A stretch of DNA of 5,580 bases from JANNFX01 sp031380225 (GTDB lineage: Bacteria; Pseudomonadota; Alphaproteobacteria; Rhizobiales; Hyphomicrobiaceae). The notes under the pieces are model-generated. The model saw only the letters and a list, made by a program, of their open reading frames with translations. It searched no databases and was not told where the DNA came from. Shown here piece after piece: positions 1-5,340 of this stretch; the stretch's first letter is position 1; each line of letters opens with the position of its first letter. The DNA lies in assembly GCA_031380225.1 (NCBI GenBank), contig JANNFX010000231.1, positions 1-5,580 on the forward strand, read 5' to 3'. A program made the translations under genes and the position numbers.

Positions 1-101
1 GAATCCGGATCGACGGCGGCCAATGTTGCAACAAGCGCGCCGGAAGGCGCTGCTTCGCGGATCAAACCGCCTGAAACTGTGATGTCTGTTGGTGCTGCCA
101 T
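1..101 (-). CDS. N-terminus of a cadherin-like repeat protein (partial, runs off left edge)
   Basis: Reading leftwards from the ATG at 101 gives 33 uninterrupted codons beginning MAAPTDITVSGGLIREAAPS and ending in LAAVDPDS. This fits the opening of cadherin-like bacterial repeats: an E-x-A-x-x-G motif, a hydrophobic strand (ALVATL), then a D-P-D calcium-binding motif. A GGGAGA ribosome-binding site lies about 7 bases upstream of the ATG, which supports this start. There is no signal peptide; large RTX or cadherin-like adhesins are often exported without one by type I secretion, so a secreted or surface calcium-binding protein is plausible. That role is inference, since only the first 33 residues are visible. 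The gene is divergent from the LysM/LytM lipoprotein gene across a long spacer. The start is well supported; the family call is moderate because the segment is short. Confidence 0.6.
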   Translation of the reverse strand, partial: MAAPTDITVSGGLIREAAPSGALVATLAAVDPD

Positions 102-229
102 GATACGTCTCCCACAATAGTGCTGGACCGAGCGGCGCGCCCAAAATTGAAATGGCGACCGCTTGCAGCCCGAGAAAATCCGCCCACCCGCCGGGCGCGC
201 GTCGTTTGATTTAGTCAGAGACCGTAGCG

Positions 230-262
230 CCGCGTGGACCTCACTCGAGGTCTAAAACGCGG
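230..262. repeat. Two-part inverted repeat (hairpin)
   Basis: CCGCGT (230-235) pairs with ACGCGG (257-262), and inside it GACCTC (237-242) pairs with GAGGTC (247-252) around an ACTC loop. G236 and T253 can form a wobble pair, leaving a 3-base AAA bulge, so the stem has about 13 pairs. No T-run follows on either strand, so it is not a typical intrinsic terminator. It could be an operator for the left gene or part of a leader or small RNA. Confidence 0.5.
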
Positions 263-536
263 ACAAGACTGAGGTTCGAAATAACGGCTGAATGTATCGG
301 CACAGCACTACTCCCCACAATTTCGGGACCAGCGCGCCTCCATTACATTTCAAAACATGCAACGGAAAATGGCCAACTGGCCCACATGTGAAATCATTCG
401 CACCGGAAAATTTGGGTGCAGGCAAAAACGCCTTTCGAAAAATTAGCACTCGGATCAACCGATGCAAGAGCAAATTTTGAAAAATTTTTGGCGCGCCGTC
501 ATAATTGGCCGCCGGGGATAGCGCGCTCATCTCTTA

Positions 537-572
537 ATCGGCACGAGTTTCGATAGGGTTCGTGTTGCCGAT
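537..572. repeat. Imperfect inverted repeat
   Basis: ATCGGCA (537-543) is the reverse complement of TGCCGAT (566-572). An alternative register pairs CACGA (542-546) with TCGTG (560-564). The intervening loop is long, so the stem is weaker than the neighbouring ones. Function unknown. Confidence 0.3.
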
Positions 573-698
573 CTCACTCAGTCCGTCACGCAGGTCAATG
601 GCAGCCGGCTATTCGACAGCGTGGGGGAAAAGCCGCGCTGTCACCGGTTTACGTCTTGCCAGCCGCAGTCTCGACCCAATTCCTCCAACATCGCTGCA

Positions 699-720
699 CA
701 ATCCGGGCGTAACCGGATTG
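699..720. repeat. Perfect 8-bp inverted repeat with 6-base loop
   Basis: CAATCCGG (699-706) and CCGGATTG (713-720) are exact reverse complements around GCGTAA. The repeat lies about 30 bases upstream of the TTAA cluster that probably forms the promoter region of the LysM/LytM gene. It could therefore be an operator for an additional regulator, or a stem-loop in a transcript starting further upstream. No T-run follows. Confidence 0.45.
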
Positions 721-749
721 ATAGGGAAGCCCGAATTTTGCCAGTGCCA

Positions 750-779
750 TTAACGGCCTCTTAACCGGTTAACGGTTAA
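750..779 (+). promoter_or_regulatory. Probable CtrA-binding region (TTAA-N7-TTAAC plus extra half-sites)
   Basis: TTAA at 750-753 and TTAAC at 761-765 are separated by exactly seven bases, matching the alphaproteobacterial CtrA consensus TTAA-N7-TTAAC. Two more TTAA half-sites follow at 769-772 and 776-779. Bases 761-772 form a perfect 12-bp palindrome (TTAACCGGTTAA). The cluster ends 27 bases before the chosen start of the LysM/LytM gene. CtrA sites commonly overlap the -35 region, so a transcript starting near 785-800 is inferred. Binding itself is not shown by the sequence. Confidence 0.6.
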
Positions 780-794
780 TCAATGATGGGTAGT

Positions 795-798
795 GAGG
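795..798 (+). promoter_or_regulatory. Ribosome-binding site that decides the start of the LysM/LytM gene
   Basis: GAGG lies 8 bases before the ATG at 807. The in-frame ATGs further upstream at 783 and 786 follow the TTAA cluster directly and have no Shine-Dalgarno match, and they would add eight residues in front of an otherwise normal lipoprotein signal. The start at 807 is therefore preferred. Confidence 0.65.
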
Positions 799-806
799 TG
801 CGTAAC

Positions 807-2201
807 ATGCGTAAAATTGCGTTTTTCCGGCTAAATCAAGCTGCTTTTGCAGGCCTTGCTCTGGCTCTTGGCGGTTGCAGCGCCGATGTGGCCCGCTTCG
901 ATTTCGGGTCCAATACCGCTTTCAATGACCAGACCGCTTCGATCCCGTCGCCGACCGCGCCAATGAAATCAAAGTCGAATTTGATCGGCGATGACGGCGC
1001 AGCCTCCCCGGCAGCGTCCGTCCCCAAAGGTAACTATTCGGATGGTGGGGCGTACATGCCCCAACCGTCAGGCCGTCAGGCACCAGTCCGCATGACTTCA
1101 TTGGCTGAACCGGCGCCGCCGGCGCCGCTTTCAAACACTGGCAACCAACACCAGGGAGCGGTCGCTGCTGCGAACTCTTTGTCTCCGATGTCACCAGTGG
1201 CGCCATCCGGCGAACAAATTGAAGTCCGTCCCGGTGACACACTGTTCGGACTCTCGAAGCGTCACAGCGTTTCGGTTGCTGAATTGATGTCAACCAATCG
1301 CTTGAGTGGCCCAGCTCTGAAGCCTGGTCAGAAATTGACTCTTCCGTCAGGTCATTCCGGATCCAACCCGAGCCCGCCTTCGACCGCCGCTGCAGCGCCA
1401 GTTGCGTCTGAACCAGTCACAGTGGCTGCAGTTCAGGCGCCTTTGGATTGGACCGGCAGCTACACTGTCAAGTCAGGCGACTCGCTCTACGCTTTGGCGC
1501 GCGTCAACAAGGTCAAACTTGACGATTTGCAGCGCTTCAACGGTATTACCGATGTGCGCAAGGTCAAGCCCGGCATGGTTCTGAAAATGCCAGGCTCTGG
1601 CTCGAACAGCTCAGAAACCACAACGGTTTCTGTGACGCCGCCAACCAGCATAGCTGACACAAAGCTCGCAGATAACACAACAAGCGCCGCGACGGATACA
1701 ACGACGGTTACATCATCGCCGGCCGCAGCACCGGCAATACCGAAGGTCATCAATGCCGCGCTGGCAGAGAAGTCGGCACTTGCTGCAACGTCTGTAATGA
1801 CCGATGCCTCGCCAGCCGCTAGCGGAAAAATGCGCTGGCCGGTTCAAGGCAAGATCATTTCAAGCTTCGGGCCGCGCAGTGATGGCACGCATAACGACGG
1901 CGTCAACTTAGCGGTACCGATGGGCACCGACGTTCACGCTGCCGAAGAAGGTACGGTCGCCTATGCCGGCAGTGAACTCAAGGGCTACGGCAATCTCGTC
2001 TTGATCCGGCACGAAAACGGCTGGGTGACGGCCTACGCCCATTCGGAAGAGTTGCTCGTCAAGCGCGGCGATCGCGTTAAACGCGGCCAGATCATCGCCA
2101 AGGCCGGCAAGAGTGGTTCTGTCGATCAGCCACAAGTGCACTTCGAAGTGCGCCAAGGCCAGAAGCCGATGGACCCGGCGCCGTACATGGAAAAAATATA
2201 A
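807..2201 (+). CDS. LysM-LysM-LytM (M23-fold) envelope lipoprotein, NlpD/DipM-like
   Basis: A 464-residue peptidoglycan-binding lipoprotein. The N-terminus has a basic start, a hydrophobic core and the lipobox LGGC with Cys24, pointing to lipidation and membrane anchoring in the periplasm. Two LysM domains follow, at about 138-181 (VRPGDTLFGLSKRHSV) and 219-263 (VKSGDSLYALARVNKV), joined by Pro/Ala/Ser/Thr-rich linkers. A LytM (peptidase M23) domain fills 342-464. Its zinc site is degenerate: the usual H-x-G-x-D is replaced by N363-D-G-V-N367, and the usual H-x-H by Q443-V-H445; H412 (AYAH) and H445 remain. This pattern resembles the NlpD/EnvC/DipM group, whose members activate cell-wall amidases during division rather than cleave peptidoglycan themselves. 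That role is inferred here. The gene lacks the surE-pcm neighbours often seen beside such genes. CtrA-type sites lie upstream. An earlier in-frame ATG at 783 would give 472 residues. Confidence 0.88.
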   Translation: MRKIAFFRLNQAAFAGLALALGGCSADVARFDFGSNTAFNDQTASIPSPTAPMKSKSNLIGDDGAASPAASVPKGNYSDGGAYMPQPSGRQAPVRMTSLAEPAPPAPLSNTGNQHQGAVAAANSLSPMSPVAPSGEQIEVRPGDTLFGLSKRHSVSVAELMSTNRLSGPALKPGQKLTLPSGHSGSNPSPPSTAAAAPVASEPVTVAAVQAPLDWTGSYTVKSGDSLYALARVNKVKLDDLQRFNGITDVRKVKPGMVLKMPGSGSNSSETTTVSVTPPTSIADTKLADNTTSAATDTTTVTSSPAAAPAIPKVINAALAEKSALAATSVMTDASPAASGKMRWPVQGKIISSFGPRSDGTHNDGVNLAVPMGTDVHAAEEGTVAYAGSELKGYGNLVLIRHENGWVTAYAHSEELLVKRGDRVKRGQIIAKAGKSGSVDQPQVHFEVRQGQKPMDPAPYMEKI

Positions 2202-2211
2202 GCCGACCTCG

Positions 2212-2238
2212 TCCTCGCACTCATAACATGTGCGAGGA
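2212..2238 (+). promoter_or_regulatory. Stem-loop that buries the ribosome-binding site of the transferase gene
   Basis: TCCTCGCAC (2212-2220) is the exact reverse complement of GTGCGAGGA (2230-2238), giving a 9-bp stem with a 9-base loop. It begins 11 bases after the stop codon of the upstream gene. The 3' arm contains GAGGA (2234-2238), the Shine-Dalgarno sequence for the ATG at 2247. No T-run follows, so it is a poor intrinsic terminator. Control of translation, or coupling to translation of the upstream gene, is inferred. Confidence 0.5.
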
Positions 2239-2246
2239 TGTTACCT

Positions 2247-2822
2247 ATGCGGCGCAAGCAACTCATTGTTATGGTCAAAGTGCCAGTGGCTGGCCGCGTT
2301 AAGACGCGGCTGGCACGCGGCATCGGCACGATTGGCGCGACGCAGTTTTACCGGTTCGCGACCGAGCGGCTTTTGCGAGAGCTTTCATCGCCAAGCGAAT
2401 GGGATCTGATCCTTGCAATCACCCCTGATGCGGGCGTTACGACTTCGATGTATCCCAATCACTTTGATCGCGTGGCGCAAGGCGGTGGCGATCTCGGCCA
2501 GCGCCTGCAACGATTGATGGATGGATTGCCTCCCGGCCCGGTTGTGATTACCGGCTCCGACGTTCCCGATATTCGCGCTCAACATATCCGCGATGGATTC
2601 CGGGCCTTGGGAAATCACGACGCCGCGATCGGCCCTTGCCCAGACGGCGGCTATTGGTCGATTGGTTTGAAGCGCCTGACGCGCGTACCGCAGGCATTCG
2701 CCAATGTCAGATGGTCAAGCGAGCACGCGATGGCCGATACGATCCGCAATCTGGCCGGGCTTCGCGTCGCACGGCTGGAAACGCTCAGCGACATCGATGA
2801 AGCGGCGGACCTGAAACGGTAG
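2247..2822 (+). CDS. DUF2064 / TIGR04282-family GT-A fold glycosyl- or nucleotidyl-transferase-like protein
   Basis: A 191-residue soluble protein of about the usual length for this family. Family motifs appear in order: VKVPVAGRVKTRL (10-22), the nucleotide-binding loop with its K-T-R; LGQRL (83-87); ITGSDVPD (101-108), where the acidic residue probably helps bind metal and nucleotide; GPCPDGGYW (129-137); and WSSEHAMADT (156-165). Members are labelled 'rSAM/selenodomain-associated transferase 1' or arsenosugar-type glycosyltransferases, but the substrate of most is unknown and none can be assigned here; no radical-SAM partner is visible. The start at 2247 is chosen because GAGG lies 9 bases upstream; the earlier ATG at 2238 abuts that site. 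The gene sits 45 bases after the LysM/LytM gene on the same strand, so co-transcription is plausible. It ends 2 bases from the convergent hexosaminidase gene. Confidence 0.82.
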   Translation: MRRKQLIVMVKVPVAGRVKTRLARGIGTIGATQFYRFATERLLRELSSPSEWDLILAITPDAGVTTSMYPNHFDRVAQGGGDLGQRLQRLMDGLPPGPVVITGSDVPDIRAQHIRDGFRALGNHDAAIGPCPDGGYWSIGLKRLTRVPQAFANVRWSSEHAMADTIRNLAGLRVARLETLSDIDEAADLKR

Positions 2823-2824
2823 GG

Positions 2825-4126
2825 TCAGGGCTTGGCAGACGTGCGTGCAGGCTGTGCGGCAGCGGCCGCCGCGCCACCAGTTAAGTCGGTCACGACTTTC
2901 CCAATCCGGGCGTTACTGACGGCCAGCTTGGCTTGATCGATCTTACCCTTCGCGTCGGCGTACAAAAGCGACGTCAACACGCTGGCCAAATGACGTTCCG
3001 CCCATGACACCAACACAATATCAGCGCCGGCATTCAAGGCTTTGATCGCCGATCCGCCCGCACCACCCGGCGATCGCAAAACGGCGCCCATGCTGAAGTC
3101 GTCGGTGATCAGCACGCCATCATAGCCCCAGTCCTTACGTATCAGGCCATCAATGATCGGCTCGGAAAATGACGCCGGTGCATTTTCATCCATGGACGGC
3201 ATGCGGATATGGCCGAGCATGGTAATGGTGCCAGACTTTTGCATCAAACCTTTGTACGGCACCCAGTCATGGATTTGCAGATCTTCCTTGGTGGCGGTCA
3301 GTGTCGCCATGCGCCGGTGGGTGTCATTGGAAATGCGGCCGAGACCTGGAAAGTGCTTCAGCGTGCAGCCGACGCGAGCACTCATCAATGTCGCGCAATA
3401 CCAACCGGCCGTTTTGGTGACCATGTCAGGGTTGTCGCTGATCGCGCGCCGGTCGAGCATGGTCTCACCGTCATTACGCGATTTCAGCGCCACTTTGATA
3501 TCGACCACAGGCGAGAAATTCAGGTTAACGCCAATCGCGCCCAGCGCCTCGGCCTGCGCCTTTGCAAACGACTCGATGCGGGCTTGCTTGTCGGCTTCAG
3601 TATCAACCGGCAATGGATTTGCGTCGGTCGCGGACGGCGGCTCTGGCGGCGGAGGCGTATTTCTTCCCTTGGTCTTTGGAACTGCCGCCAAGGCCGCTGC
3701 GGCCGAAGCTAAGCGCTCCTGTTCAATTGGCGGCAACAGCGTGGTCGCCAGCGATGGCGTCAACTGCAACGGCGGCGACAAGCGGGACACCGGCCCGCCT
3801 TCTTGATCGGCTGCGATGATCAATGGCGGCAAACCTTGTTTGACCCGGATCGCCTGCAAGGCATCAATCTTGGCTTTGACCTGAGCAACCGTACTGCGTC
3901 TCACATTGTGGTCGGTGATGAACAGTCCCATCACGGCACGTTTCTCGACCAGAATGCGCATCGCATCGATGCTGTCGGCGCCAACCATCAGGTGGCGGCC
4001 AATGCGTTCCAAACGATCGGGATTGGCTGAATTCAAGATCGAGCGCACTTCCGGCGTGACGGCCGCTGCGGGAATCGCGGACGCAACAATAAACGTCAGG
4101 ACCGGGAGTGCGAGGCGCTTCATCAT
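2825..4126 (-). CDS. Exported GH3-family beta-N-acetylhexosaminidase (NagZ-like)
   Basis: A 433-residue glycoside hydrolase family 3 protein. It starts with a signal peptide (hydrophobic stretch 5-18, likely cleavage after A20-A-A22), so it should act in the periplasm or outside, unlike cytoplasmic E. coli NagZ. Barrel motifs appear in order: AADQEGG (105-111), LNFSPVVDI (202-210), LDRRAISDNP (224-233), KHFPGLG (257-263) with the D268-T-H270 catalytic dyad, and the nucleophile motif ITDDFSMG (340-347, Asp342). NagZ enzymes remove terminal GlcNAc from anhydro-muropeptides. KHFPGHG of classical NagZ is KHFPGLG here. A Pro-rich insertion (about 131-180, with PPPPEPP) interrupts the barrel, and the tail is Ala-rich, so substrate preference may differ. 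Two adjacent ATGs (4126, 4123) are possible starts; both have only a weak upstream ribosome site. The TerC gene lies 175 bases upstream on the same strand. Confidence 0.88.
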   Translation of the reverse strand: MMKRLALPVLTFIVASAIPAAAVTPEVRSILNSANPDRLERIGRHLMVGADSIDAMRILVEKRAVMGLFITDHNVRRSTVAQVKAKIDALQAIRVKQGLPPLIIAADQEGGPVSRLSPPLQLTPSLATTLLPPIEQERLASAAAALAAVPKTKGRNTPPPPEPPSATDANPLPVDTEADKQARIESFAKAQAEALGAIGVNLNFSPVVDIKVALKSRNDGETMLDRRAISDNPDMVTKTAGWYCATLMSARVGCTLKHFPGLGRISNDTHRRMATLTATKEDLQIHDWVPYKGLMQKSGTITMLGHIRMPSMDENAPASFSEPIIDGLIRKDWGYDGVLITDDFSMGAVLRSPGGAGGSAIKALNAGADIVLVSWAERHLASVLTSLLYADAKGKIDQAKLAVSNARIGKVVTDLTGGAAAAAAQPARTSAKP

Positions 4127-4197
4127 CGGGCGGCTATCTCAAATTTCGGTTAAGGCTGGACCGGGCCGGGACGTAGCCTCCACAGTTCATCAGAACC

Positions 4198-4209
4198 TCA
4201 AGATCTTGA
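4198..4209. repeat. 12-bp perfect palindrome upstream of the hexosaminidase gene
   Basis: TCAAGATCTTGA reads the same on both strands and lies about 70 bases before the hexosaminidase start, in the 175-base gap after the TerC gene. It could be an operator. Palindromes of this size also occur by chance, and no clear promoter hexamers were identified beside it. Confidence 0.25.
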
Positions 4210-4257
4210 AAGCAAAGTCCGTGCCGCAACATCGTCTGGTTAACGCGCGACTCGGGC

Positions 4258-4297
4258 CGTCTACGCCCTAACTTTTGCAACCGGGGGCAGACAGACG
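4258..4297 (-). terminator. Possible stem-loop at the 3' end of the TerC transcript
   Basis: Just after the TerC stop codon, CGTCT and AGACG (4258-4262 and 4293-4297) can pair, with GCCC and GGGC (4265-4268 and 4285-4288) forming an inner stem around a 16-base loop. No T-run follows on the minus strand, so this is not a standard intrinsic terminator. It may stabilise a 3' end or be incidental. Confidence 0.22.
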
Positions 4298-4301
4298 CAA
4301 G

Positions 4302-5054
4302 CTAATTTCCCGGGTCCTGATCTGGTCTGTTGCGCCGGCCCATCATGTTAAGCGCTTCAACGGCCATCGCAAATGTCAATGCTGCGTATATGTAGCCTTT
4401 TGGAATATGTGTTCCAAACCCTTCGGCGATAAGCACCATGCCGATCATCAACAGGAAGCCCAAGGCGAGCATGACCAAAGTGGGGTGAGCGTTGATGAAG
4501 TTCGCGAGCGGTGTAGCCGCCAGCAACATGACGAGCACTGTGATGACAATCGCGGTCGCCATGATCGGCAATTGATCGGTCATACCGATAGCGGTCAATA
4601 TGCTGTCGACCGAGAACACAACATCGATCAGCAAAATTTGCACGACCGCAGAGCCGAACGTGATCGACGCTCGCGCGCTGTCGAACATCCCTGAGTTGGG
4701 GTCGGGATCGATGCTGTGATGTACTTCCTTGGTCGCTCTCCAGATCAGGAAGAACCCACCCGCGATGAGAATAATATCACGCCAAGACAATTCCTGCCCC
4801 AGGAAGCCAATCACGGGCGTTGTCATTGCGGCGATTGTGCTGATCGTGAACAGCAAACCGATGCGCATCACCAGCGCCATGCCGATACCAATCTGGCGCG
4901 CCCGTTCGCGTTCACCTTCTGGAAGCCGGTTGGTGATGATTGTCACGAACAGCAAATTGTCGATGCCGAGCACGACCTCAAGCGCGATCAACGTCAAGAG
5001 TGCTGCCCAAGCGTGGGGATCCGTGAGCAACGCTGAGACGGTGTCGATCGACAT
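4302..5054 (-). CDS. TerC-family integral membrane protein, probable metal (Mn2+) exporter
   Basis: A 250-residue polytopic inner-membrane protein with about seven hydrophobic segments (roughly 16-38, 57-77, 92-106, 131-153, 163-183, 192-212, 218-237). The two family hallmarks are present: LEVVLGIDNLLF (25-36) in the first segment and IDVVFSVDSI (143-152) in the fourth. They place acidic residues (E26, D32, D144, D150) within the membrane. The length is close to stand-alone TerC/YgdQ-type proteins, with no added CBS domains. Some TerC members export Mn2+ or help load metal onto exported proteins, while others were named for tellurite resistance. The divergent mntH gene favours a manganese role, by inference. 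GGAAG lies about 6 bases before the ATG at 5054, supporting this start. The C-terminus is short and hydrophilic (RRNRPDQDPGN). Confidence 0.88.
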   Translation of the reverse strand: MSIDTVSALLTDPHAWAALLTLIALEVVLGIDNLLFVTIITNRLPEGERERARQIGIGMALVMRIGLLFTISTIAAMTTPVIGFLGQELSWRDIILIAGGFFLIWRATKEVHHSIDPDPNSGMFDSARASITFGSAVVQILLIDVVFSVDSILTAIGMTDQLPIMATAIVITVLVMLLAATPLANFINAHPTLVMLALGFLLMIGMVLIAEGFGTHIPKGYIYAALTFAMAVEALNMMGRRNRPDQDPGN

Positions 5055-5271
5055 TGTGACTTCCAGCAGTTGAAATTCGAGGGCTAGACTTGGCCGCGCG
5101 CGACAGCCTAAATCTCAGCGGCCGGCAAACCTACTCGCTCCCAGAGCTTAACGCCTAGGCCCATACTCCCGCTGTTCAATTTTGTCGCAACAGCTTCGTC
5201 CGGCAATGAAAAACACTTGCTCCAAAAATATAGTTCTGCACTGCGAAGCCAAGCCGCCGGCCCATTTTACT

Positions 5272-5288
5272 TGCGACTGATTTGCAAC
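5272..5288 (+). promoter_or_regulatory. Distal copy of a tandem operator-like repeat upstream of mntH
   Basis: TGCGACTGATTTGCAAC matches the copy at 5307-5323 at 16 of 17 positions. It is a less perfect palindrome than that copy (5 of 7 pairs in the 15-base core). The TGC-AT-rich-GCA layout resembles operators of Fur-family Mn-responsive regulators (Mur) in alphaproteobacteria; assigning the regulator is inference. Confidence 0.45.
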
Positions 5289-5306
5289 TAGGTTACAAGC
5301 TCCAGA

Positions 5307-5323
5307 TGCGAATGATTTGCAAC
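5307..5323 (+). promoter_or_regulatory. Proximal copy of the operator-like repeat upstream of mntH
   Basis: TGCGAATGATTTGCAAC lies 35 bases downstream of its twin and 17 bases before the mntH ATG. Its core TGCGAATGATTTGCA is nearly palindromic (6 of 7 pairs around a central G). A repressor bound here would cover the promoter or transcription start of mntH, fitting Mn-dependent repression. The exact promoter hexamers are unclear. Confidence 0.5.
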
Positions 5324-5340
5324 AATGGCCGGTCTAATAC

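Larger units (their letters stand above)
102..806. other. Long divergent spacer with inverted repeats, no convincing gene
   Basis: This 705-base stretch separates two divergent genes. Short open frames exist (for example 252-530 minus, 292-480 plus, 562-753 plus), but none has a well-placed ribosome-binding site or a protein sequence I recognise. What it does hold is several inverted repeats (230-262, 537-572, 699-720), an AT-rich tract around 465-490, two GGCGCGCC palindromes (134-141 and 490-497), and a TTAA cluster at 750-779. It should carry the promoters of both flanking genes. A structured small RNA or long 5' leader is possible but unproven. Confidence 0.6.
5055..5340. other. Divergent spacer between the TerC and MntH genes
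   Basis: This 286-base region must hold both promoters. On the TerC side a GC-rich stem (GGCCGC 5092-5097 with GCGGCC 5118-5123) would lie in the mRNA leader. A TATATT-like -10 candidate on the minus strand is near 5226-5231, which would give a leader of roughly 165 bases; no good -35 match accompanies it. On the MntH side two near-identical operator-like repeats occupy 5272-5323. No open frame here looks real. Confidence 0.5.

Noticed and set aside
271..290. GGTTCGAAAT resembling a tRNA T-loop
   Set aside because: The flanking bases do not form the T stem, and no acceptor or anticodon stem can be found around it.
252..530. Minus-strand open frame of 92 codons in the long spacer
   Set aside because: No properly spaced ribosome site (a purine run touches the ATG), and the frame crosses an AT-rich tract and a hairpin; the protein resembles nothing I know.
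562..753. Plus-strand open frame of 63 codons before the LysM/LytM gene
   Set aside because: It runs through the perfect inverted repeat and into the first CtrA half-site, has no ribosome site and an unremarkable translation.
922..1293. Minus-strand open frame of 123 codons
   Set aside because: Antisense to the LysM/LytM gene, with a low-complexity translation and no family resemblance.
2212..2238. Stem-loop as an intrinsic terminator of the LysM/LytM gene
   Set aside because: No T-run follows and the 3' arm is the ribosome site of the next gene, so a role in translation is more likely.
3153..3806. Plus-strand open frame of 217 codons
   Set aside because: It lies wholly antisense to the hexosaminidase, whose motifs are unmistakable. 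It has no recognisable domain and is explained by codon bias on the opposite strand.
4275..4694. Plus-strand open frame of 139 codons
   Set aside because: His/Asp/Arg-rich translation antisense to the TerC membrane protein, which has clear family motifs.
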